From assembly GCF_023349125.1 (NCBI RefSeq), contig NZ_JAKIKT010000003.1, positions 186,001 through 250,000 on the forward strand: DNA of 64,000 nucleotides, read 5' to 3'. Within the stretch, counting starts at the first letter, position 1. Every line of letters starts with the position of its first letter. Below, one piece after another: positions 57,565 through 64,000 of this stretch. Position numbers and translations under genes: made by a program. The notes below the pieces were generated by a model. The model did no database searches. It worked only from the letters and a program-made list of their open reading frames with translations, and was not told the DNA's origin. This DNA comes from Shewanella corallii (GTDB taxonomy: Bacteria; Pseudomonadota; Gammaproteobacteria; Enterobacterales; Shewanellaceae).

Positions 57565-58783
57565 CAAACTAATCCAAAAACAAGAGCCATTAGAAGAGCA
57601 AAAGCTATCTTCTGCTCAACGCAAATTGCGCAAGCTCAAAAAAGATCCCAAGTTGTTTCTGGTTGACTCTAAAGCTTATGTCACCACAAGAAAAACCCTG
57701 TACCTGACCTGGGCCAAGCTGGGGTCTTTCGCCTTGGTACTATTGGCATCTATGATGGTCATTGGATATTACACTCTGCTCGCCTCGCCCAGATTTGCCA
57801 GTCAAACCCAGTTTGTCGTTAAGCAGGCCAGCGATAACGAAATGCCGATTCCAGGTCTGGCCGCCATAGGCGCCGCCTCCCCTTCGACCCGTGATGCCTT
57901 GATTATTCAAGAATTTGTTCAATCTATGGAGATGGCCGAAGCACTTGATAAAGCTGTTGGCCTGAAAGCACATTATGAAGATCAAGCATGGGATCAGTTC
58001 AGCCGGCTAAAGGCTGGCAGTACACGTGAAGAGTATCTTGAGTATTTCCAAAGCAGAATTCGTGTTGAATACAACGAACTGTCCGAAATTTTGCTGGTAG
58101 AAGTTCAGGCGTTCACACCTGAGTATGCCCTTGAGCTGGCAAACACACTCTTGAGTATCAGCGAAAAATTCATCAATCAGTTGGGAGTGAATATGGCCAA
58201 CTCCCAATTGCAATATGCCCAGCGAGAGGTAGACAGAAGTCATGAGGCACTAAAACAGCAGCAGGTTAGATTGGTTGAGTTTCAAAACACCCACAAGCTT
58301 ATCAGTCCTGATACCCAAAGTGGCGCGCTGCTAAGTGCAGTACACCAGCTTGAAGCAGAAATTATCACGCAGGAAACTGAGCTTAAGTCGCTTCAGGCTT
58401 ATATGCGACCAGATACCGCTCAGGTCAAAGCCCTTGAATATCGAATCGAAGCCTTAAGACAGCAGTTGGTACAGGAAAAAGCCAAGCTCACCAGCTCAAA
58501 TCAGGAGTCTCTCAACAAGCTTGCTGCCGATTTTAAAGAAATTGAGCTCAACACCAAACTCAGCGCCGACTTGTACGCTTCTGCCCTCACTAGCCTCGAA
58601 ATGGCCCGGGCAGAAGCGGTAAAAAAACTCAAGCATTTACTGATTGTTGAACAACCCAGGCTGGCACAGGAAGACAGCTACCCCAAACGTCAGCACAGCA
58701 TTGTTACCTGGTTCGTCGTGCTGCTGCTCATCTACTTTGTAGGCCGCCTGACTCTGGCAGTAATAAAGGAACACAGAGATTGA
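57554..58783 (+). CDS. kpsE: Capsule export inner-membrane/periplasmic adaptor (KpsE type)
   Basis: 409 residues. N-terminal membrane helix (SFALVLLASMMVIGYYTLL), a long periplasmic coiled-coil region, and a C-terminal membrane helix (WFVVLLLIYFVGRLTLAVI): the PCP-3 layout of KpsE/CtrB. It links the ABC exporter to the outer-membrane protein encoded next. Confidence 0.9.
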   Translation: MSNNKLIQKQEPLEEQKLSSAQRKLRKLKKDPKLFLVDSKAYVTTRKTLYLTWAKLGSFALVLLASMMVIGYYTLLASPRFASQTQFVVKQASDNEMPIPGLAAIGAASPSTRDALIIQEFVQSMEMAEALDKAVGLKAHYEDQAWDQFSRLKAGSTREEYLEYFQSRIRVEYNELSEILLVEVQAFTPEYALELANTLLSISEKFINQLGVNMANSQLQYAQREVDRSHEALKQQQVRLVEFQNTHKLISPDTQSGALLSAVHQLEAEIITQETELKSLQAYMRPDTAQVKALEYRIEALRQQLVQEKAKLTSSNQESLNKLAADFKEIELNTKLSADLYASALTSLEMARAEAVKKLKHLLIVEQPRLAQEDSYPKRQHSIVTWFVVLLLIYFVGRLTLAVIKEHRD

Positions 58784-58785
58784 TT

Positions 58786-60447
58786 ATGCAATACAACAAA
58801 ATTACGGCTTCACTGCTGGCCAGCTCAATTATGTTTGCCGGTATTGCTCACGCCGCGGTCTCGTTCCAACAAGATGCTGATGCCGAGCAGGTACAAACCA
58901 TTATTACCGAAGGCAAGCAAACACGTTACGGTAATTGGCTATTCAATGGCGCGTTTAAGACACATTCCTTCTCCGCGACCAACCCGGATTACAAAATTAC
59001 TCAGGGCGATAAGTTATTAATTCAGGTTTGGGGCGGCGTCGACTATCAGGCAGAAGTGCAGGTAGATCCCCAGGGCAACATCTTCATTCCTAAAGTCGGT
59101 CCCATCAAAGTGTTGGGGGTGACCAATAGCCAGCTCAACAAAGTGATTCTGGCCAGCGTAAAGCGGGTTTATAAATCAAACGTCGAGGTCTATGCCTCAT
59201 TAATGTCCAGCCAAACCGTTAAAGTTTTTCTCTCCGGCATGGTGAACAACCCAGGTCTGTATGAAGGACAAAGCGCAGACAGTGTATTGCGCTTTATCGA
59301 TCAGGCCGGCGGCATTCGCAACGACATAGGCAGCTACCGCAATATTCAGGTTAAACGCGGTAACAAAATCGTGTCTCAAATCGACCTGTATACTTTTTTA
59401 CAATCGGGCACCATGCCTGCCCTGCAGTTACAGGATGGCGATGTAATTTTTATCGCCCCCAAACAAGGCGAAATTACGCTGGAAGGAAAAGTTGGATTTC
59501 AGGGCCGCTACGAGCTGGTGTCTTTCAAAGGTAAAGACAACACGCTCAAACCAATTCTGGATGCCGTAGTCGCAGACGAGCAGGCAACTCATGTCACTAT
59601 CGTCGCACCAGATTTTGACTCAGCCACCAATATCAATGGTAATCGTCAGGTCAATGCGACTCAGTACAATATTAATGATGCTGCCAACATCCAGGTGGAG
59701 CCTGGTGCACTTGTAAAAGTCACCGCTCAACTGAGACCGAACTCCATCAGTATCGACTTAATAGGCGAGCACAACTCAGCCCAGGAAATGGTACTGCCAT
59801 GGGGAGCCAGTCTTCAGGATCTGCTTGCAAACACCGAGTTCAGTGTCTTATCCAACCCCGGCGCAGTGCAGCTTTACCGTGAATCAGTCGCTGACCGCCA
59901 ATTCGAAATGCTGCAGGCTTCATTGTCTGCTCTGGAACAGTCAGTACTGACCGCCCGCTCTGGCACCAAAGAAGCTGCTGAGCTAAGAGTCGCTGAAGCC
60001 GAAGTGATTTTGCGATGGATTGAAAAGGCCCGTCAGGTCCAGCCGAAAGGCCAGGTCCTACTGACCAAAGACAGCGACTTGAGTCAAATCACGCTGCAAC
60101 AGGGTGACAAAGTGGTGATCCCGGCCAAGCGTAATCTGGTGATTATTCACGGTGAAGTGATGTTCCCAACGGCAATAGCTTATAACGGCGACATGTCGGT
60201 TGAAGACTTTATCGATAAAGCCGGCGGTGCCAGCCAGGACATCGACGAAATGAACATTCTGGTGATGAAACCCAATGGCAGCTTTATTACGGCTAACGAT
60301 AACTTGAGCCGCGCTTCTGTTGTTGGCCCGGGTGATGAAATCTTCGTACTGTCCAAGCCTGATGAAAAAAGCATGCAGTTTGCCAAGGATATCACCCAGA
60401 TCATTTTCCAAATCGCCATGTCGGCAGCAGTAGTCTTGAAGATATAA
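58786..60447 (+). CDS. kpsD: Capsule export outer-membrane protein (KpsD/Wza-like)
   Basis: 553 residues. Signal peptide ending AGIAHA, a polysaccharide-export domain (ITQGDKLLIQVWGGVDYQ...PKVGPIKVLGVT) and repeated SLBB domains (VKVFLSGMVNNPG; VIIHGEVMFPTAI). No lipobox cysteine, as in KpsD. ATG 58786 is chosen; TTG 58780 is in frame and nearer to AAGGA. The start follows the kpsE stop almost directly. Confidence 0.9.
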   Translation: MQYNKITASLLASSIMFAGIAHAAVSFQQDADAEQVQTIITEGKQTRYGNWLFNGAFKTHSFSATNPDYKITQGDKLLIQVWGGVDYQAEVQVDPQGNIFIPKVGPIKVLGVTNSQLNKVILASVKRVYKSNVEVYASLMSSQTVKVFLSGMVNNPGLYEGQSADSVLRFIDQAGGIRNDIGSYRNIQVKRGNKIVSQIDLYTFLQSGTMPALQLQDGDVIFIAPKQGEITLEGKVGFQGRYELVSFKGKDNTLKPILDAVVADEQATHVTIVAPDFDSATNINGNRQVNATQYNINDAANIQVEPGALVKVTAQLRPNSISIDLIGEHNSAQEMVLPWGASLQDLLANTEFSVLSNPGAVQLYRESVADRQFEMLQASLSALEQSVLTARSGTKEAAELRVAEAEVILRWIEKARQVQPKGQVLLTKDSDLSQITLQQGDKVVIPAKRNLVIIHGEVMFPTAIAYNGDMSVEDFIDKAGGASQDIDEMNILVMKPNGSFITANDNLSRASVVGPGDEIFVLSKPDEKSMQFAKDITQIIFQIAMSAAVVLKI

Positions 60448-60451
60448 GTGC

Positions 60452-60745
60452 AGGACAAGCCAAAGGCGCTTCGAGAAAGTGAGGACGCTGCGCTTCGAGT
60501 GCGGGAACGAGTTCCCTTCGAGAAAGCGAGAAAGCGAGAAAAAGCAGAAGATCAGGGCGCTTCGCTTCGAGAAAAAGCGAGAAAAAGCTGAAAGCGTTAA
60601 AGCTTTACCCTCATGCGTACTCGCCTTCTCGAAGGCCGCAGGCCGACCTCGAAGCAACGGAGTTGAGCCCTCGTTTTCTCGCAGGCGTAAGCCGACCTCC
60701 AAACAACGAAGTTGCGACCTCGCCTCTCGTAGGCCGCAGGCCACC
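60452..60745. repeat. Hairpin-mosaic spacer, cassette B
   Basis: Left arm: CTTCGAGAAAGTGAGG, GGGAAC-GA-GTTCCC (60503-60516), CTTCGAGAAAGCGAG and CGCTTCGCTTCGAGAAAAAG. Right arm: CTTCTCGAAGG, GGCC-GCA-GGCC (60634-60644), CAAC-GGA-GTTG (60655-60665), CTCGTTTTCTCGCAGG, GGC-GTAA-GCC, CAAC-GAA-GTTG (60704-60714), and GGCC-GCA-GGCC again (60732-60742). The linkers of the two arms are reverse complements. Between kpsD and rfbA. Confidence 0.85.
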
Positions 60746-60789
60746 CTAAAGAATTTTAAACCCAAAACCCTTTGTAGTAAGGACCCACG

Positions 60790-61767
60790 ATGTTCGAAAT
60801 GGCCAAAAGCGAAAAGCAAGTAAGGCGGAAAGGAATCATACTCGCTGGCGGATCTGGGACCAGGTTGTATCCTCTGACCCAGTCTGTCAGCAAACAACTG
60901 ATGACTGTGTATGATAAACCTATGATCTACTACCCTCTCAGCACCTTGATGTTGGCGGGTATCAGAGAGATATTGATCATTACCACACCGGATCAGCAGG
61001 AAGCATTTAGAAAATTGTTGGGTGACGGCAGCCAATGGGGGATCTCATTGGAATATGCGGTTCAGCCATCTCCAGATGGTCTGGCGCAAGCCTTCATTAT
61101 CGGTGAAGAGTTTATTGGTGATACCCCCGTCTGCCTGGTTTTGGGTGACAACCTGTTCTTCGGTCACAATATGTCGAGAGAAATGCTGGAGGCGGTATCC
61201 TGTGATCAACAGGGCGCACTGGTCTTTGGCTGCCGGGTAACCAATCCTGAAGATTACGGGGTCGTTGAATTTGATATTGAAGGTAACGTGCTGTCACTGG
61301 AAGAAAAGCCTAAATATCCAAAATCAGACTATGCGGTTCCTGGCCTTTATTTTTATGATAATCAGGTAGTTGAAATCGCAAAAAATATTCAACCCTCAGC
61401 TCGCGGAGAGTTGGAGATTACCGATGTCAACCGAGTTTATTTAGAGCAAAATCAGTTGAAGGTACAACTGCTGAGTCGCGATACCGCCTGGTTCGACACA
61501 GGCACCCACGACAGTTTATTGGACGCCAGCATGTTCATTCAGGCCATTAACAAACGTCAGGGTTTGAAAATCTGCTGCCCTGAAGAAATTGCATTCCGCT
61601 TGGGACTTATCAGCGAACAACAACTGAAAGAGCAAGCAATCAAATATCAAAAAAGCAGTTATGGGCAATACCTATTGAGTATTCTCCAACTGGCATCACA
61701 GCCTTCTCCGCGAAAAAATCCGGAGCGCAGCAGCCAATTGGATGAACCGGAGGCACTATGCGTTTAG
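60790..61767 (+). CDS. rfbA: Glucose-1-phosphate thymidylyltransferase
   Basis: First step of dTDP-rhamnose synthesis. 325 residues, longer than the usual 290. The core begins [17 protein letters not shown] after a 13-residue N-terminal extension; a C-terminal extra stretch ([22 protein letters not shown]) overlaps rfbC. Substrate motifs [10 protein letters not shown] and [11 protein letters not shown] are intact. AAGGA lies seven bases before ATG 60790; ATG 60799 is possible. Confidence 0.95.
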   Translation: MFEMAKSEKQVRRKGIILAGGSGTRLYPLTQSVSKQLMTVYDKPMIYYPLSTLMLAGIREILIITTPDQQEAFRKLLGDGSQWGISLEYAVQPSPDGLAQAFIIGEEFIGDTPVCLVLGDNLFFGHNMSREMLEAVSCDQQGALVFGCRVTNPEDYGVVEFDIEGNVLSLEEKPKYPKSDYAVPGLYFYDNQVVEIAKNIQPSARGELEITDVNRVYLEQNQLKVQLLSRDTAWFDTGTHDSLLDASMFIQAINKRQGLKICCPEEIAFRLGLISEQQLKEQAIKYQKSSYGQYLLSILQLASQPSPRKNPERSSQLDEPEALCV

Positions 61768-62303
61768 TCGATACCACTATCCCTGAAGTCAAAATTGTTG
61801 AGCCTCAGGTCTTCGGCGACGAGAGAGGCTTCTTTATGGAGACTTTTCGCGCCAGCCTGATGGATGAACTCACCGGCGGCAAGCCCTTTGTGCAGGACAA
61901 CCACTCAAAATCCGGTCAGGGCATCCTGCGCGGTTTGCATTATCAAATGCAGCACACTCAGGGCAAGCTGGTCCGCGTGGTTCAGGGCTGTGTATTCGAT
62001 GTTGCCGTCGATATGCGTAAAAGTTCCCCTACTTTTGGTAAGTGGGTTGGTGTTGAGTTGTCAGCAGAGAACAAACGCCAGCTATGGGTACCAGAAGGCT
62101 TCGCACACGGCTTCTACGTCATGAGTGAAACCGCTGAGTTTGTATACAAGTGCACAGACTACTATGCACCGGAACATGACCGCAGCCTGCTATGGAACGA
62201 CGCAGATATCGGTATCGAATGGCCACTGGTCAATGGCGAACAACCGCTACTGTCTGAAAAAGACCAAAACGGTAAGCCATTCCGCGAAGCAGATACCTTT
62301 TAA
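61758..62303 (+). CDS. rfbC: dTDP-4-dehydrorhamnose 3,5-epimerase
   Basis: 181 residues. Catalytic histidine in GILRGLHYQ, the [16 protein letters not shown] core and [12 protein letters not shown]. Overlaps rfbA by 10 bases. No rfbB (4,6-dehydratase) is in the window; it may lie further right or elsewhere. Confidence 0.96.
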   Translation: MRLVDTTIPEVKIVEPQVFGDERGFFMETFRASLMDELTGGKPFVQDNHSKSGQGILRGLHYQMQHTQGKLVRVVQGCVFDVAVDMRKSSPTFGKWVGVELSAENKRQLWVPEGFAHGFYVMSETAEFVYKCTDYYAPEHDRSLLWNDADIGIEWPLVNGEQPLLSEKDQNGKPFREADTF

Positions 62304-62304
62304 A

Positions 62305-62525
62305 GCGTCAGCAAAGCTGACTTCGAAAAGACGAGTACGAGCCTGCGGCTCTCCGAGTACGGGAGCAAGCTCCCTTCGAGAAAAAGAGGGAAACAAGGAC
62401 GCTGCGCTTCGAGAAAACGAGAAACGAGAGAACGCTTCACCCTCGCAGTAACGAAGTTTCGCCCTCGTTTTCTCGCAGGCCTTAGACGAACCTCCAAGTG
62501 AACGAACTCGACGCAAATCTCCGTA
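62305..62525. repeat. Hairpin-mosaic spacer, cassette C
   Basis: GTCAGC-AAA-GCTGAC (62307-62321), GAGCC-TGC-GGCTC (62339-62351), GGGAGC-AA-GCTCCC (62361-62374), linker CTTCGAGAAAAAGAGG, then right-arm AAC-GAA-GTT, CTCGTTTTCTCGCAGG and a run ending near 62525. The first hairpin could also serve as the end of the rfbC transcript. Lies between rfbC and the S23-type gene. Confidence 0.85.
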
Positions 62526-62554
62526 TTGCACTCTAAACTGTAAAATTCTATATG
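62526..62554 (+). promoter_or_regulatory. Promoter of the S23-type gene
   Basis: TTGCAC, a 17-base spacer and TATATG, ending 16 bases before the S23-type start codon. It suggests that this gene is transcribed independently of the surrounding capsule operon. Confidence 0.55.
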
Positions 62555-62570
62555 TTCAGGGGGCTGAGTT

Positions 62571-62909
62571 ATGCAGTACGAAAACATGGATGTTTGGCTA
62601 CGCAGTAGAAAGCTTGCAGTTGATGTTTACAAAGCACTTGCGGCTTTGAATGATTTTGGATTTAAGAGCCAAATCACCAGAGCGATTTTAAGTGTCCCCA
62701 GTAATATCGCCGAAGGTTTCGAGCGACTTTCATCGAAGGAAAAAGTGAGATTTTTGGACTTCGCCAAAGGTTCTATTGGAGAGTTTAAAACTCAAGTCGA
62801 TATTGGTATCGAAATTGGTTACATAGACCCTCTACTTGGTGCCAACTGGATGGATGAAGCTGAGCAAATCAGCAAAATGCTCGGGGCATTGATTAGGAAA
62901 AATAGATAG
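62571..62909 (+). CDS. Four-helix-bundle protein of the S23 / IVS family
   Basis: 112 residues: MDVWLRSRKLAVDVY near the start, SQITRAILSVPSNIAEGFER and FLDFAKGSIGEFKTQVDIG in the middle. These are hallmarks of the 23S rRNA intervening-sequence protein family (four-helix bundle, related to the Avd accessory protein of diversity-generating retroelements). AGGGG precedes ATG. The gene sits between hairpin-mosaic cassettes C and D and has its own promoter. Molecular function is not established for the family. Confidence 0.88.
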   Translation: MQYENMDVWLRSRKLAVDVYKALAALNDFGFKSQITRAILSVPSNIAEGFERLSSKEKVRFLDFAKGSIGEFKTQVDIGIEIGYIDPLLGANWMDEAEQISKMLGALIRKNR

Positions 62910-62917
62910 TAAAGCAA

Positions 62918-63316
62918 AACGCTTCGCTTCGAGAAAACGAGTACGAGCCTCCGGCTCTCCGAGAACGCTGCGCTTCGAGATAACGAGAAAAAGCTTGACC
63001 CTCGCAGCAACGAAGTTGCGTACTAGGTTTCTCGGAGGCCTCTGGCCGACTTCGAAGTGAGTGAAACGAACGCCCTCGAAACAAATCTCCGATTTGTGCT
63101 CCCGCTTTCTTGAAGGCCATAGGCCGACCTCGAAGTGAGTGAAACGAACGCCCTCGAAACAAATCTCCGATTTGTGCTCTCGCTTTCTCGATGGCCATAG
63201 GCCGACCTCGAAGTGAGCGAAACGAACGCCCTCGAAACAAATCTCCGATTTGTGCTCTCGCTTTCTCGAAGGCCATAGGCCGACCTCGAAGTAAGTGAAA
63301 CGAACGCCCTCTCCTT
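62918..63316. repeat. Hairpin-mosaic spacer, cassette D
   Basis: Left arm: CGCTTCGCTTCGAGAAAACG, GAGCC-TCC-GGCTC (62944-62956), CTGCGCTTCGAGATAACG. Right arm: GCAAC-GAA-GTTGC (63007-63019), GGCC-TCT-GGCC (63037-63047), then the 78-bp tandem repeat. The stretch 62937-62963 is a direct repeat of 62331-62357 in cassette C with one change, so like sequence flanks the S23-type gene. Confidence 0.85.
63028..63313. repeat. 78-bp tandem repeat, about 3.6 units
   Basis: The word CGAAGTGA (last copy CGAAGTAA) recurs at 63053, 63131, 63209 and 63287, exactly 78 bases apart. Each unit holds GGCC-ATA-GGCC, ACAAATC-TCC-GATTTGT and CGAACGCCCTC. Units differ by only a few bases. Since 78 is a multiple of three, minus-strand frames stay open across it. 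Confidence 0.95.
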
Positions 63317-63326
63317 AAAGGTTTAT

Positions 63327-64000
63327 ATGAAAATACTAATTACTGGCAGCAAAGGTCAGTTGGGTTATGAACTGCAGCGCAGTTGCCCTACTGGCCTTGA
63401 AGCTATTTACACCGACTCTGCCGAGTTGGATATCACTGACCGTGATGCGGTGTTCAGCACTATCGCTGAATTAAAGCCTGACGTGGTGATTAACGCAGCG
63501 GCCTATACCGCCGTAGATAAAGCCGAAACAGATAAAGAGATCTGTTATGCCGTTAATGCTCACGCTGTGGGGCATTTGGCAACAACATGTCGCCAGCATG
63601 GTGTCCGCTTGGTGCATGTTTCAACCGACTTCATCTTTAATGGTGAAAAACAAAGCCCTTATCAGCCAGAAGATACGCCAGCGCCTTTAAGTGTGTATGG
63701 TGACTCAAAGCTTAAAGGTGAGCAGCAACTGCTTGAGGCATTGGCAGTAGATCACAAGGCTGGATACGCCATCGTTCGCACATCCTGGGTATACAGCAGA
63801 CATGGCAATAACTTTGTCAAAACCATGTTGCGCCTGATGAATGAGCGTGACCAGTTAGGCATTGTTGGTGACCAAATTGGTACGCCCACCTGGGCTCACA
63901 ATCTGGCATGGGTATGTTGGCAACTGGCCTTGCAGTCAGAAGTGAATGGCCTGTTCCACTATTCAGATAGCAGTGAGCAAACTCAAGGTATTAGCTGGTA
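63327..64000 (+). CDS. rfbD: dTDP-4-dehydrorhamnose reductase (3' end beyond window)
   Basis: At least 224 residues, cut by the window edge. NAD(P)-binding MKILITGSKGQLGYEL, NAAAYTAVDKAE, the STDFIFNG stretch and the active-site YGDSKLKGE (Tyr and Lys of YxxxK), then RTSWVYS. Last step of dTDP-rhamnose synthesis. AAAGG precedes ATG 63327; the 78-bp repeats end only about 14 bases before the start. Confidence 0.94.
   Translation, partial: MKILITGSKGQLGYELQRSCPTGLEAIYTDSAELDITDRDAVFSTIAELKPDVVINAAAYTAVDKAETDKEICYAVNAHAVGHLATTCRQHGVRLVHVSTDFIFNGEKQSPYQPEDTPAPLSVYGDSKLKGEQQLLEALAVDHKAGYAIVRTSWVYSRHGNNFVKTMLRLMNERDQLGIVGDQIGTPTWAHNLAWVCWQLALQSEVNGLFHYSDSSEQTQGISW

Noticed and set aside
62893..63276. 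Minus-strand 127-residue ORF with 26-residue repeats (GDLFRGRSF...)
   Set aside because: The frame is open because the 78-bp tandem repeat is a multiple of three; there is no good SD, and composition follows the hairpin repeats. Kept only as part of the repeat finding.
55797..63316. CRISPR array or integron attC sites in the capsule-locus spacers
   Set aside because: Repeats are not regularly spaced with unique spacers, there are no cas genes or integrase, and the hairpins lack the attC core sites; the modules are joined by constant linkers instead.

Overview
The window looks like chromosomal DNA of a marine gammaproteobacterium, most likely from the Alteromonadales (Alteromonas/Bowmanella/Lacimicrobium type). 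The clues are ribosome modulation factor, the Rnf complex followed by nth, a DUF3334 gene, a rhombosortase with a GlyGly-CTERM substrate, a mannose-sensitive-haemagglutinin-type pilin, and tandem tRNA arrays. The genus is an inference. Gene density is ordinary for about 52 kb; the last 11 kb is a tRNA-decay zone followed by a capsule/O-antigen locus with unusual intergenic DNA.

Layout. 1-285: end of a tRNA-Tyr array. 386-6034: PLP enzyme, queE and queC (7-deazaguanine synthesis), rhombosortase, then small enzymes and an ankyrin protein. 6125-8149: uvrB. 8934-9807: nine tandem tRNA-Asn genes. 10346-12262: CsrD-like regulator. 12446-19317: rnfABCDGE-nth. 19337-22664: divergent metR/metE with MetR- and MetJ-type operators. 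22763-28362: a tiny membrane protein, gloA, a diguanylate cyclase with a strange start, a FAN1-type nuclease, and a cluster of small membrane proteins including a nonsense-mutated paralogue. 28469-32303: yjbQ, an RsmB-type RNA methyltransferase, roxA (ribosomal oxygenase), DUF3334. 32498-41229: chemoreceptor, ACT-ptsH-ptsI-crr, yffB-dapE-peptidase, carbonic anhydrase, kdsB, DUF2897. 41290-52379: RND efflux pair, rmf, the DUF3466 GlyGly-CTERM protein, uup, a glutaredoxin-like gene, rlmKL. 52592-53491: tRNA-fMet array with three intact genes and at least four decayed ones. 53857-54345: lone pilin gene. 55762-64000: JUMPstart/ops-like element, kpsM-T-E-D type capsule export genes, rfbA, rfbC, a four-helix-bundle S23-type gene and the start of rfbD.

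How parts work together. The rhombosortase at 3 kb and the DUF3466 protein at 46-48 kb form a processing enzyme/substrate pair. The Rnf genes form one tightly packed operon whose RnfC carries nine copies of an Ala/Lys-rich repeat. HPr, EI and EIIA-Glc form a PTS phosphorelay with no sugar permease in the window, suggesting a regulatory role. The capsule export genes, the dTDP-rhamnose genes and kdsB all serve surface polysaccharide.

The most unusual element is a family of hairpin-mosaic spacers (four cassettes, about 55.8-63.3 kb). Each consists of very short palindromes with mostly three-base loops, joined by a constant TTCGAGAAAA-type linker in the left arm and by its reverse complement in the right arm. 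They sit downstream of the JUMPstart-like element and between capsule genes; two flank the S23-type gene, which has its own promoter, and the last ends in an exact 78-bp tandem repeat abutting rfbD. I do not recognise this family.
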